DNA from: Effrenium voratum
Taxonomy: Eukaryota > Sar > Dinophyceae > Suessiales > Symbiodiniaceae
Length of the DNA: 64,000 bases
Direction: 5' to 3'
Assembly (NCBI GenBank): GCA_963377175.1
Contig: CAUJNA010001524.1
Coordinates: 879,369 to 943,368, forward strand
The translations under genes were made by a program, and so were the position numbers. Shown here in pieces: positions 29,894 to 40,295 of the stretch. Each line of letters starts with the position of its first letter. Positions within the stretch are counted from its first letter, which is position 1. The notes beneath the pieces are model-generated. The model worked only from the letters and a program-made list of their open reading frames with translations, was not told where the DNA came from and made no database searches.

Positions 29894-30037
29894 CTGCGAA
29901 AGTCTGAGTCCACTCGGCTGATTTTTGATTTCGCGGGTCAGCCATTCTTGACTGGTGCCGTTCAGCGTGGGCCCATAAGTCTATTTTCCGCTTTTTGGAG
30001 GGATGTCCCAAGTCAACCACCAAACAAGAGAGTGCCC

Positions 30038-30168
30038 AATCTAAGGGTTGATTCCCCATTCTTTTCAGCCATCGTTCTTTTCAAAAACTGATCGCCTTTC
30101 CCCCAGGGTTTTGGGTGGTCTAGAAAGAAGGATCCCTGGATTCAGAATGGGGAAGCTACCCCTAGAGT
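30038..30168. repeat. CTAGGGGTTGATTCCCC element, copy 1
   Basis: Ends TAAGGGTTGATTCCCCATTC and GAATGGGGAAGCTACCCCTA are inverted; core GGTCTAGAAAGAAGGATCC. Confidence 0.72.
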
Positions 30169-30657
30169 TTCGGATATACGTTGATTTTTCGGATTCAGCC
30201 GGACCCAGTCAAAGGAACACCCCCCTTTGCCGGGACCGCCTTTGAGGGTGCTCCGGACTCATGCGCAACACATCTATATATATATATATATGGTCACCCC
30301 CCCCTGCATGACCTACCGTTGTCTTTCAAAAAGTCGTTGGGGACCATTAGCAGACAAGAAAAAAGTGAAAAAAACACATGTTTTTTATGGTTTTTGATTA
30401 AGAAACAACACAGTCAACCATTGAAAAATTAAGAAAAACCAGTGTGTTTTGATGGTTTTAGCAAAAAATATGCAAAAACCCATGTTTTTTTAGAAAAAAA
30501 CAGGAAAGCATTCAAAAAAACAAGTGTAAAAACTGATATGTTTTTCAGATAGATCCCTAAGTCAAAAACTAAGAATTCCCTGGGTTTTTGATGGTTTTGC
30601 AGTAAAACCTTCAGAATTCCTTGGGTTTTTAGCATTTTTCACATAAAACCAAGAACA

Positions 30658-30746
30658 CCTCGAGAAAACCAAGAATCCAAGAATCCAAGATTTTCAGGTA
30701 GATGTTTGGTCCACTACAAAATCTTGGATTCTTGGTTTTCTCGAGG
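30658..30746. repeat. Long hairpin 1 in element B
   Basis: CCTCGAGAAAACCAAGAATC and its reverse complement form a stem of about 28 bp around a short loop containing TAGATGTTTGGTCCA. The same stem recurs at 31089-31177. Confidence 0.75.
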
Positions 30747-31088
30747 TTTTCTTGGTTTTCTTGGTTTTACTTGCGAATTCTTGGATTTCCAGCAAAAAAC
30801 CAAGAATTACTAGGGTTTTTTTGGATTTCCAGCAAAAAACCAAGATTTACTAGGGTTTGTTTGGATTTCCAGCAAAAAACCAAGAATTACTAGGTGTTAC
30901 TAGGGTTTTTTTGGATTTCCAGCAAAAAACCAAGATTTACTAGGGTTTGTTTGGATTTCCAGCAAAAAACCAAGAATTACTAGGGTTTTTTTTGGATTTC
31001 CAGCAAAAAACCAAGATTTACTAGGGTTTTTTTGGATTTCCAGCAAAAAACCAAGAATTCCCAAGTAAAACAAGGCAAACCAAAAAAA

Positions 31089-31177
31089 CCTCGAGAAAAC
31101 CAAGAATCCAAGATTTTGTCGTGGGCCAGACATCTACATGAAAATCTTGGATTCTTGGATTCTTGGTTTTCTCGAGG
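31089..31177. repeat. Long hairpin 2 in element B
   Basis: Same stem as 30658-30746, loop with GTCGTGGGCCAGACATCT. A third left arm with the same loop sequence is at 31344-31390. Between the hairpins, copies of TTTGGATTTCCAGCAAAAAA alternate with ACCAAGAATTACTAGG or ACCAAGATTTACTAGG. Confidence 0.75.
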
Positions 31178-31471
31178 TTTTCTTGGTTTTCTTGATTTTA
31201 CTTGGGAATTCTTGGATTTCCAGCAAAAAACCAAGAATTACCAGGTTTTTTTTGGATTTCCAGCAAAAAACCAAGATTTACTAGGTTTTTTTTTCCAGCA
31301 AAAAACCAAGAATTCCCAAGTAAAACAAGGAAAACCAAGAACACCTCGAGAAAACCAAGAATCCAAGACTTTGTCGTGGGCCAGACATCTAACACAACAG
31401 AAATACCAGCACCAACTGAAGACGAAGAAGAAGAACCACAAAGATAATTTTGAAAAATTGAAATCTTAATA

Positions 31472-31693
31472 ATGGCATATATAATGGGTATTGGTAAAAG
31501 TAAAAATAATGAAAATAATAGTTTGGAAGACATTAAGATTTTAAGTATAGATGAAAAAACACGAGCAGACACTTTAATTATTAAATCTCTTCAAGAATGT
31601 GTGACACGAATTGAGAAACTAGAGAAAGAAAAATCTGACAAACTAATATATAAACTTCCTGCCTTACAATTTTGCAATGCTTCGTTAATTTAA
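31472..31693 (+). CDS. Small charged protein in the viral module, unknown
   Basis: 73 codons from an ATG, AT-rich codon use, charged and probably helical (ECVTRIEKLEKEKSDKLIYK). TAA stop, then an AT-rich gap before the convergent small gene. No family recognised. Confidence 0.45.
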   Translation: MAYIMGIGKSKNNENNSLEDIKILSIDEKTRADTLIIKSLQECVTRIEKLEKEKSDKLIYKLPALQFCNASLI

Positions 31694-31719
31694 ATTAATA
31701 ATATTAACATATAATAATA

Positions 31720-31956
31720 TTATTGATTGCTATCATAATCTGTCATTTTTTCCTCTGGTATTGTTGTTGAAGTAGTACTACTTATATCATCTATTAAATC
31801 TTCTTCATCAACAAATTTATTTTGACATCTTAATAATTCCTCGTCTGTTGCCCTTCTTTTCAATACTTTATAAAGTTTATGTATCCAAGAATTAGTATGA
31901 ACATTACAATTACCTCTACGATAAAATCCACCACATCTACATAGGTTCATTGGCAT
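31720..31956 (-). CDS. Small Cys/His protein in the viral module
   Basis: 78 codons, MPMNLCRCGGFYRRGNCNV then HTNSWIHKLYK. The C-x-C-G-G-x-Y...C...H...H pattern resembles small zinc-finger proteins common in large DNA viruses and virophage-like elements. The C-terminus is acidic. Function unknown. Confidence 0.5.
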   Translation of the reverse strand: MPMNLCRCGGFYRRGNCNVHTNSWIHKLYKVLKRRATDEELLRCQNKFVDEEDLIDDISSTTSTTIPEEKMTDYDSNQ

Positions 31957-31986
31957 ATTACTATATTATATTAAATTATAATATCT

Positions 31987-32771
31987 TTATTCATCATTCG
32001 TAATTTGAAATGCCTGTTCAAATCTGATATGAAACAGTTTGTTAATGTCTTTAGCATTCATATTCACGTAGAAGAAACTATAAGGTGTGTCATTAACGGC
32101 TTGATGATACATATCTAATAATTGATGTTTATCAACAATGGCGCTATTTTCTTCAATAAAACTCATTAACTCACTTGCATTTTTCAACCTAATGAACTGG
32201 CATTTAAACGAATGATAGGCACTAAAACATTATATTTTGTGTTGAACCAATTACACTTACTGCATCGTGCCTGCCTCTTGTAAAAAGTCCGTGTAATAAT
32301 TTACTATATCTAACAAATTTAGGATTGTCTGCGTGGTCATCTACAACGATGAATATTGAATGCGTGGTCATCTATAACGATTAATATTGAATGTAGTTTC
32401 TTTATCTTTTTAGACTTCATATAATTAATTATTTTCTTCTGTCTTTCAATTACATTTTCTAAATCACTTGGATTATAATTAGCAAAATAAATTTGTTCTT
32501 TTTCATCATCCATGTGCAATTCATCCCTGATGTATTTTTTAACTTCTGTAAAAGTTGGGTCATTATGAACGCTGGGGGAAAATATAAATATTCCTGCAAA
32601 TGAATTTCTATAAACATTCAAGATAAGGTTTTGGACTAAAACTGTTTTGCCTCCCGTCGATGAAGCAACTATAATACTTCTAAATGGTAATTTTCGCACG
32701 TGTTCATATGTGGATTGTTTGAATTCATATTCAGTTATGTTTATTGGTTTTATTATTGGGACATCTGTCAT
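31987..32771 (-). pseudogene. Decayed A32/FtsK-HerA-type DNA packaging ATPase
   Basis: The first segment (32337-32771, 144 codons from ATG) has a Walker A-like VASSTGGKT (residues 35-43) and Walker B ILIVIDDHA near 128-137. The frame is then broken by a 31-bp tandem duplication (32330-32360 and 32361-32391). After it, another frame reads on with homologous-looking sequence (KLLHGLFTRGRHD, SVIGSTQ), and a further shift leads into 31987-32187 (ELMSFIEEN, YSFFYVNM). Such ATPases translocate DNA into capsids in NCLDV, virophages and polinton-like viruses. At least two lesions make it non-functional as read. Confidence 0.68.
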
Positions 32772-33349
32772 AGTTGATATTAAAGAAATATAGAAAATTA
32801 TATTTAAAAAAACTTGTCATTAATATTAAATGGAACATCATTATGTTATGAGTGGCGGTGAATAACATAATGGAACAGGTTTTCCATTGCTTCAATCAAT
32901 AAGCATTGAAGATAATTAGCTTTGTGTTTTGCTCGCGTGTGCAATGAACACCAAGTGCTGTGCCGGGCAAATGATAGATGAGATCCTGCTTTTTTTTAGC
33001 TAAAAGGTAGGTCATGCAGGGGGGGGTGAGCATATATATATATATATATATGGTCACCCCCCCCCCAGGGCCTACCTTTCTACTTTTTGCATGAAAGAGA
33101 TTTATTTGCAGATGTTCAGTGTCCACTTGGTTTGCAGATGCCTTGCAGAAAGCACTGTAATTTACGGTGTTTTTGTGCATTGTTTGATATTGTCTCAGAT
33201 GTGCTTTCTATACTTGATGCAAAACAGGATTCGAGAAAGCAACAAACACGAAAACGGAAAGCGTTTTCAGATGCAACTTTGTCAGTGTTAAAAACACTGT
33301 TATTTGCAGTGATTTTGAAGGAAACTGCAAAAAACACCTGTTTCTTACG

Positions 33350-34245
33350 TTTTTTGATGGTTTCAGCCTCAAAACCTGCACAGGCTCAAAAAATTGCAAA
33401 AAATCCAAACCTGGAAGCTCCAAAACCTGCACAGACTCAAAAAAATGCAAAAAATGCAAAACCCAGATACAATGTCAGAGGTCAGGGCTTGATTGGCCTG
33501 GACTTTTGCATTTGTTGCATTTTGTTTGAGCCTGTGCAGGTTTTGGAGCCTTGGATGTTTAAAACCTGCACAGGCTCAAAAAAATGCAAAAAATGCAAAT
33601 CCCAGATGCAATGTCAGAGGTCAGGGCTTGATTGGTCTGGACTTTTGCATTTTTTGCATTTTTTGAGCCTATGCAGCCTTGGATGTTTAAAACCTGCACA
33701 GGCTCAAAAAAATGCAAAAAATCCAAACCTGGAAGCTCCAAAACCTGCACAGGCTCAAAAAAATGCAAAAAATGCAAAACCCAGATGCAATGTCAGAGGT
33801 CAGGGCTTGAGTGGTCTGGACTTTTGCATTTTGTGCATTTTTTGGAGCCTGTGCAGGTTTTGAGGCGTCCAGGTTTGGATTTTTTTGCATTTTTTTGAGC
33901 CTGTGCAGGTTTTGGAGCCTTGGGTGCTTAAAACCTGCACAGGCTCAAAAAAATGCAAAAAATCCAAACCTGAAAGCTCCAAAACCTGCACAGGCTCAAG
34001 AAATGCAACAAATGCAAAACCCAGATGCAATGTCAGAGGTCAGGGCTTGATTGGTCTGGCTTTTTGCATTTTTTGCATTTTTTTGAGCCTGTGCAGGTTT
34101 TGGAGCTTCCAGGTTTTGATTTTTTGCATTTTTTTGAGCCTGTGCAGGTTTTAAACATCCAAGGCTGCATAGGCTCAAAAAATGCAAAAAATGCAAAAGT
34201 CCAGACCAATCAAGCCCTGACCTCTGACATTGCATCTGGGATTTG
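33350..34245. repeat. Palindromic tandem array in element C
   Basis: AAAACCTGCACAGGCTCAAA alternates with its reverse complement TTTGAGCCTGTGCAGGTTTT, interleaved with TGCAATGTCAGAGGTCAGGG, so the region folds into several large hairpins. It makes long but meaningless open frames on both strands. Confidence 0.75.
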
Positions 34246-34248
34246 CAT

Positions 34249-34457
34249 TGCAAAGTAGCATCGAAGGCTTTGGGGCCAACAAAGTCGAAGAAGTGCTTTG
34301 CCTTGCTCTTGTCCTTGGGATGATCAAGAGGAAGGTCAGTAGGCGAGACAGGACCACGAGGCAAGTCCACGACATTGGGCTTGGACAAGTTCTTGAGGAA
34401 GAGCGCGTTGGTGGCATTCAGGGCCGTTTCCAGAGAGATTTCACTGGCTTCTGACAT
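34249..34457 (-). CDS. Coding-like segment in element C (MSEASEISLETALNATNAL)
   Basis: About 69 codons from an ATG that directly follows TTCTTGTAG, a good splice acceptor. It reads to HFFDFVGPKAFDATLQ before entering the repeats. GC-rich host-like codon use, unlike the viral module of element B. No family recognised. It could be a captured host exon. Confidence 0.4.
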
Positions 34458-34674
34458 CATTGCTACAAGAAAAAAGAGATACTTTGAATGACCTGGTTTG
34501 AGCTTCTAGCAGCAGAGTAATATATAAAGGAAACTGTGTCTAACATCAAAGAAAAATGTACATATTTATACATATATATATATATGCTCACCCCCTACTG
34601 TTGAAATTATCAGTTTTTCTAGACTGTGCAAGTGAAAAGGTAGGCCCTGGGGGGGGGGGTGAGCATATATATAT

Positions 34675-35638
34675 AACCATGCCTACTGTCTGAAGAATTG
34701 GTCTAAGGCTGCATGTTGAACCCACAAGCGCCCAGTGTGAACTTCTCAGAACCGTTTTGTTTTTTTTCCTCGTTGACCACCAAAAAGCCTGGAGAAAAGG
34801 CAGGTTTTTAAAAGGAGGGATGGCTGAAAAGAATGGGGAATCAATCCCTAGAGTACTGGTTGCAGCCAGCCCGGATCCAAAGTGGCCACTGGTCCAATGG
34901 ACCTTGGAGGGTGCTACACGGCCCACTTGCTGGTGCCGAAGTGCTAGACCAAGATGCGGAGGATCCAATGCTAAGTTCGCAAAAAAGGAGCAAGGTAAGC
35001 CCATGGACCGGAACTCGCCCGGGTTTTGTGGATCTTCTTGGCTCACTTGTTTTTTCTTGTAGGCTGCCTGTCCACGTTCAAAGGCTTAAGGGTTTTTGTG
35101 CGCGACCAGAGGCCCGGTGCACCGGCCCAGGTCTGCCTCTTGAGTCACACCCCCATGGACCAATGGACCACTGAGCTTCCCATTGACCATGCTTTATATG
35201 GGTAGGGCTCACAAAAGTGGTCCGCAGTTTTGGGCCCCTTGGATGGAAACAAAGACCTGCGTAACCCCAGTTCCTCAATTTCTGACCAAATCCAAAGGTC
35301 GACGCATGTGGGGCTTCCCATACTTTAAATCTACCCAGGCCCAGACAGCCCTCCCAAACTGATATTAACCAATGCACACGTTGCCCAAACATCGCGCGAT
35401 GGACGGAACCTCTTCAGCCCTTTCGGAGTCGTGTTCATCCCATTTCAGGGCTCTCTACATGTCCCCCTGAAACATCGCACGAGGGAAACCACCGGCCAGG
35501 CTAGTAAGTTGTTGGTAACCATTCGTATGCTTATCGGTTGATACTTTGGATGGACGAAATCCGAGGGTGGTTCAACCCATCGTCCATTCACAAAAAAATA
35601 AGATCTCCCTGGGTGGAGAAGTCGCTAACTTCGCTGAC
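34675..35638. other. Intron-like region right of element C
   Basis: A CTAGGGGTTGATTCCCC fragment at 34807-34857; otherwise no supported feature. Confidence 0.45.
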
Positions 35639-35692
35639 AGCCTCGCTCGGCAGCTTCTTGCCAGCTTTGTGGTACCCGATGTCTGTGAAGTC
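35639..35692 (-). CDS. Putative metalloprotease exon DFTDIGYHKAGKKLPSEA
   Basis: 54 bp, 18 codons, after acceptor GTTTTAG (35693-35699) and before donor GCT|GTCAGC. Phase 0 at both ends, matching the neighbours: YFTT-DFTDIGYHKAGKKL upstream and SEA-AVDSLTSVIWRW downstream. Confidence 0.58.
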
Positions 35693-36503
35693 CTAAAACG
35701 GTCGGCAACAGGGCCCAACGAATTTGAATGAAGGGGCAGGGTGTTGGTTGAGTGAGCCGGTGTTGGTTGGATTCCCTGAAAGGAAACCACATCGGAGATG
35801 GTTTTCGGGATCATTCCCTCATTCCCTGCTGACCAGTTGCTGGATGCGTTCAAACAAGCCCCCAAAGTTCGTCTTTTAAGAACATGCCCAGACATCCATT
35901 TGATTTGCTTTTATGGGTGGTTATCGTCTTGCTGCTTCGGAAGTGCTTCAGAATGGGTTATGGGCCATGGGTATACAATGGGTGCTAGGAATAAATCCAT
36001 TGATCGCCTGAAAGGATTCACAAGGGATGGCTCATAGAGCCCCACACAGCCCCCACAAACCATGTTTCCCAACATCATCTGCCAAATGCGAGCGGGCGGG
36101 ATGAGAAGAATCCACCACATGGGTAAAAAGAAAATGAAAAACAACCACTAGAACATGCAGATCTTAAATCCCAATTCACCCTCAAAAAGGGAATGCAATC
36201 GAACAGGGCCCAAAAAATGCTGCAAAATCACCCAAACACGGAAGCATAACTGTCTAACCCTTGGTATGTTAGCAAACAATAACTGTCTGCTCTGTGCAGC
36301 CCACTACAAAACATCGGCCGTACCAAACAAAAACCAACACCGGTTGACAAAAGTGCCAGCAAACAGCGAAATCCAAACACAACACCAGCACAAGAGTGAA
36401 GGAATTTGGTACCCTCGAAGGTTGAAATGTCCATCCTCTTCCTTCCCGCCGCCCCTCGCACCGCTTGCACGCGAAACGGTCGATCGATGGCTTTCCAGGG
36501 CGC

Positions 36504-36604
36504 CGTGGTGAAGTAGAGCAGCCGGTCGTCCGCCATGCGGGGCGGCATGGGCGTTTCCGGCAGCACGGTCAAGGAGAAGCCCAAAGAGATCGGGGCGGTG
36601 AGGC
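36504..36604 (-). CDS. Putative metalloprotease exon carrying VLPETPMPPRMADDRLLYF
   Basis: 101 bp ending ACCACG|GCGCCC (GC donor), starting after GTGAG (36605). It reads SLTVLPETPMPPRMADDR then LLYFTT. The pattern S-x-x-x-L-P-E-x-P-M-x-P-R-x-x-D-x-R-x-x-Y-F is the signature of the DUF5117 N-terminal part. The 5' phase does not fit perfectly with 37743-37790, so a short exon may be missing or a boundary is off. Confidence 0.72.
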
Positions 36605-37742
36605 CTCACTGCCATCCATGTTTTACGACAGGCTTTTTCAGCGAAGAAATTCCCGAAGAAGTGGAACTCTTCTTCCTCTTCTTTTTTCTGGGGCGGAAAC
36701 CTATACAAGTTTGAAACCAAAAAGGAAAAAGGTTGAAGATCCAACACATTTCTTCAACCCAAATAGATGTTCAAGCATTGGTTTCAGGGCTGTGGGAAAT
36801 GACCACGTCTGTGATACAACAACAACGGACGCCCACAGACTAATTCTCCCCCCCCCCCCAAAAAAAAGAGCAAAAATGAGAGGACTCTCTTGTATCACAG
36901 AAGGACCCCCAAGAATGGGGTGTTGAATCCGCAAAGCATCTCCTCGAAGCATTGTTGGGTCGTTGGCTTACAACTCAATCGAGGGGCAATCTACCTTGCT
37001 TGGGCCAGGATTTGAAGGGGTTTGTCTCAGAAAAGGATATGGAATCCCCTTTCTCTTCAACACATCACGAAAAAGAGTCCCATATCAACAAAAGACCCAG
37101 CCAAATCCTAACATTTAAGTGGTGCGGACTAAGAATTCTAATGAACAGCTTGTCCACAAACCAGACAACACATCCAAACCACTAACCACGCCCCGCTTGG
37201 CACGCGGGGCTGCCTGCAGATTCAGTGCATGCAAGGGCTGTGGGGTTCTCAAAACGTGGCTCTTTGAGGCCTGAAATAACTACTGAGCGTCTGGCTGGCA
37301 TGGCAAGAAGCAGGCACAAACTCAGAACGAAGAAAAACCGCCGCGAGAACTTTTCAGCTTTCCTCTGGTTTGGATTGGCGGTTTGGAAGGGAGTGGTTTC
37401 CCATCTACCCTCTAGAACGGTTCACATCTGACCATCCATCCAAGCCACCAAAGGGTAGCCTGAAACGAGCCCCGAACCTCCCTGGAATCCAGGAAGAGGC
37501 TACTCTCTGGCTTGGGATCAACAAAGACTTTTTGCGAAGCGGGGGAAGCGGGGATTCAAAAAACCACAGGGGGCCAACGCGGCCAACACCTCGATTTTCA
37601 TTCTAGAAACTGTTCTGCTAGTTTTGGCTCTCTCTCAAACTGGAAAAATGAATTCCCTTTTGGTCGGTTTTCAAGGGAAGCCAAGGGAAGACACCTGGAA
37701 AAAGTGGGGGGGGGGGGGGAGTAGCACAGATCTGCTTGCAAC
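36605..37742. other. Intron of the putative metalloprotease gene
   Basis: C-run and A-run near 36850, G-run at 37706-37719. No element family clearly present and no coding signal. Confidence 0.45.
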
Positions 37743-37790
37743 CGGTCGGCTCAGGTACTCCACGGTGAGGTCTAGGTTCTGTGGGAAGGC
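37743..37790 (-). CDS. Putative metalloprotease exon AFPQNLDLTVEYLSRP
   Basis: 48 bp, 16 codons, after acceptor TGCCAG (37791-37796) and before donor CCG|GTTGC. F-P-x-N-x-x-x-x-V-x-Y is expected shortly before the L-P-E-x-P-M motif. Phase 0 joins the end of 39045-39162 (NYRILNAQ-AFPQN). Confidence 0.6.
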
Positions 37791-38160
37791 CTGGCATCGC
37801 AGGTCGAAAGTTGCAGCTTTTTCAGAAAAGCAATTGAAACATAGCTTGGCTGTTTTTTCCCAAAAAAAGTTAAAGTCTAAAGATCCAACCCAATAGCATT
37901 CAAGATAGGGGCCCCATATGGCGCCTCTTTCTGACAACCATGATGGGCCTGACCGCAAAATAGTGGGTGTGTCCTTTTGTCTCCCAATTTTGCTTCCTTC
38001 CCAAAAGGGGTGCAGTTTAACCGATTTGATGAGAGGTGGCAAGTTCAGTAACTTGTTTGCAGTGTTAGATAATCGAAGCTGGTAAGTCCTTGTAAGCAGT
38101 GTTCACTTCGTCCTCATCTGGACGGTACTAAAAGGCGATTCGCGGTGCAATTCTTCTGTC

Positions 38161-38331
38161 ATTCTAGGGGTTCGGTCCCCCTTCTTTTCAACCGTCCTTC
38201 TTTTCAAAAAGCGGATCCGTTTTCCCTGGGTTTCCAGAAGTTTTCTAGAAGCCATTTCCCCAGGGTTCTTGGTGGTTTTCTAGAAAGATCCGGATCCCTG
38301 GATTCAGCCTGGGGAAGTTGCCCTCAGAGTC
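38161..38331. repeat. CTAGGGGTTGATTCCCC element, copy 2
   Basis: Starts ATTCTAGGGGTTCGG and ends GGGGAAGTTGCCCTCAGAGT, with an internal duplication of the TTTTCTAGAAG part. A partial third copy follows at about 38378-38491. Confidence 0.7.
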
Positions 38332-38615
38332 ATGGGATTTAACTGACCCAAGGAACCTGGCCATTGCACCAGTGGGGTTGATCCATTCTTGTCAATCGTT
38401 CTTCTCGAAAATCAGCTGTTTCCCGGGTTCTGGTGGCTCTCTAGAAAGAAGGATCCGGATCCCTGGATTCAGGATGGAAATGGAAGCTACCAAAAGGAAT
38501 TGCAAATCAAAACATTATGCTTGTTTTCTTCCTCTCTCAAAGAGGAAAAGAGTGACTGACAAAGAGACCTCAGTGAGACCAAAGCCCAAGGGCCAAAGAC
38601 CTGGCCCAGAAAACC

Positions 38616-38700
38616 CATAATTCCATAGTGTATATATATATGAACATATATACGAATATATGTATATGTGTATACATATATATAAGTATAAATATGCATG
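38616..38700. repeat. TA-rich microsatellite without an insertion
   Basis: TATATATATGAACATATATACGAATATATG-type sequence (quoted by pattern; runs of TA/TG). It is the kind of tract that bounds elements A-C. A second, purer (TA)n lies at 55687-55719. Confidence 0.65.
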
Positions 38701-38854
38701 ATTGTGTTTCTGGCCTACAAAACTATAATACCGCCATGGCCAAAATGGTCTTACAGGGAAAGCTTGGACCCTGCCACCAACAGTCACCCTGCTTGCAATT
38801 GTTTTGTGAGTGCTGGATCCAAATTGCCATCATCCACTGGTGGGTGAAGGCAAG

Positions 38855-38976
38855 CTAGGTCCTCCAGTGGAGAGGTTAGAATAAGGGTACCCACTTTTTC
38901 TCTGTAGTCTATTTTAGTAGGGGAACTCTCCCAACCAGAAAAGTTGGGTGAGAGGTCGGGCACGTGGGGGACCTAG
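38855..38976. repeat. CTAGGTCC-family element, copy 3
   Basis: Full length with both ends. It lies 68 bp from the exon 39045-39162. Confidence 0.75.
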
Positions 38977-39044
38977 CAAGGTCCAAGAGCAACGGGACCT
39001 TGAGGGTGCCGGATGCCCGACGGGCGAGACCACCTCGACCTCGC

Positions 39045-39162
39045 CTGCGCGTTGAGAATGCGGTAGTTGGTGACCGTCTCCAGCTGAAAGGTGTAGAACA
39101 TCTTGGACACCTGACAAACCACGCGCGAATTTGTCGGTTCAATGTCCTTCAATTTGCTTAAG
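39045..39162 (-). CDS. Putative metalloprotease exon (SKLKDIEPTNSRVV...NYRILNAQ)
   Basis: 118 bp after acceptor CCAGGCAG (39163-39170) and before donor CAG|GCGAGG. It opens with one base of a split codon, then 39 codons, including TNSRVVCQVSKMFYTFQLE and TNYRILNAQ. The codon split matches the two bases left by 41020-41126. Family proteins have a Ser-Arg/aromatic beta-rich stretch here. Confidence 0.62.
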
Positions 39163-40295
39163 CTGCCTGGAAGAAATAAACATGTGTCCAGTAGTGATAG
39201 ATTCCCTTCAAAACCAACAAGGGAAAGTAGGCAATTATCTTAAGCAAATAGAAGATGTCGGGTTGTCTCTGCCGGTGTCCCTTTGGTTTCCCTTCAAGTA
39301 CCCACCAAAACAAGAGTTCCCTCGCAAAAAGGCACAGCAACACTGATTTAGAGCCAATGGCCAAGGGGAGCCGTGGATAGTTATGACCATGAGTGGTCCT
39401 TAAGGGTACCCCTCCTTAGTGGATCTTGAATGGCCCCTAGTCAATCATAGACACCACTTGGCGAGAATAGCTCCCCTTGGCTCTTGTTTCCAGTGCACGG
39501 CCCAGGCGACAGTGCGTTGTTTTGTCAGGGGCACAGTGAGTCTGAAAGTTTCTCAGTGTCCACATATCTCTTCTTAACCCTGTGAAGCGTGCCCTTTTCT
39601 CGCTGTTGGGACACATCCACAAAACACACATTGCCCATTGGCGCTGGTGAAACAAAAAAGGGCCCCTGCTAGGTGTCACCAGTGATAGAAGGGAGCCCAA
39701 GCAACAACAAGGGAACAAGGTGTCCTTAAACTGAACAACTTGGAAACACAAAAGAACAACAAAACCAGAGGTTCCAACCAAGACTTGCCACACAAGCCAA
39801 AACGTTTTAGCACTATCCAACTATTGCTTCCTCCCCTAACTCCTCCCTTAACTCCAAATGCTGTCCAAAAAGCAGTCGTCAGGGGTACGCTCACAAAACG
39901 TCATTCAATAAACCATGGCGTGTTGATGCTGCATAGGTGGACAACCTTAATTCTATATCCCTTGAGCAAAACTACACTCGCAAACTGGGTTCCCTTGGGC
40001 TTCCTGCGAAGCAACAAAGCGGCAGGGCCAAATCAAACACTGTACCGCAAGTCGGTAAACAATGGCGCACAATATTATACGAGGAATTGATGATTTCAGC
40101 CCCCGCAACCCCATTCTACTCAATTGGGCCAAACATATACCCACCATTTCGGGGGCTCCGCTGTGACACGTACCCCTGAGTAGAGCGTCCCCTACATTTC
40201 CTCGTTAGACATCACCCCAAACAGCTCAAATGGAATGGGCCCGACAAGTCATGTAAGCCACTGAAAAGGGAAGTATAAGGAACATGAGTGACCGT

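Larger units (their letters stand above)
30275..33050. mobile_element. TA-bounded element B with a virus-derived AT-rich module
   Basis: The left boundary is (TA)n followed by GGTCACCCCCCCC and TGCATGACCTACC (ends 30317). The right boundary is GGTAGGTCATGCA, GGGGGGGG, TGAGCA then (TA)n (33006-33050). The two are inverted repeats of about 27 bp with one mismatch. Inside are hairpin-forming GGATTTCCAGC repeats (about 30340-31390), then an AT-rich module (31391-32880) with three viral-looking frames whose base composition differs sharply from the rest of the window. It resembles a decayed virophage/polinton-like element or a non-autonomous derivative of one. Confidence 0.65.
33031..34674. mobile_element. 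TA-bounded element C with AAAACCTGCACAGGCTC repeats
   Basis: Left end (TA)n, GGTCACCCCCCCCCC, AGGGCCTACCTTTC (33051-33080). Right end GAAAAGGTAGGCCCT, 11 G, TGAGCA, (TA)n (34634-34674). These are an inverted repeat of about 30 bp. The left end shares its TA tract with element B. The interior (33350-34245) consists of direct and inverted copies of AAAACCTGCACAGGCTCAAA and TGCAATGTCAGAGGTCAGGG. A second, shorter inner boundary (TATATGCTCACCCCCT) lies at 34583-34596. Confidence 0.65.

Noticed and set aside
30780..31320. CRISPR-like regularly spaced repeats
   Set aside because: Repeats are nearly contiguous with spacers that are themselves repeats, and the context is eukaryotic.
30702..31469. 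Repeated ORFs rich in Gly-Phe-Pro-Ala-Lys-Asn-Gln
   Set aside because: Products of the GGATTTCCAGC repeat in several frames on both strands.
33087..33863. 258-codon plus-strand ORF with Thr-Gly-Ser-Lys-Lys-Cys-Lys repeats
   Set aside because: It is translation of the AAAACCTGCACAGGCTC palindromic array; the opposite strand is equally open and no non-repeat part is protein-like.
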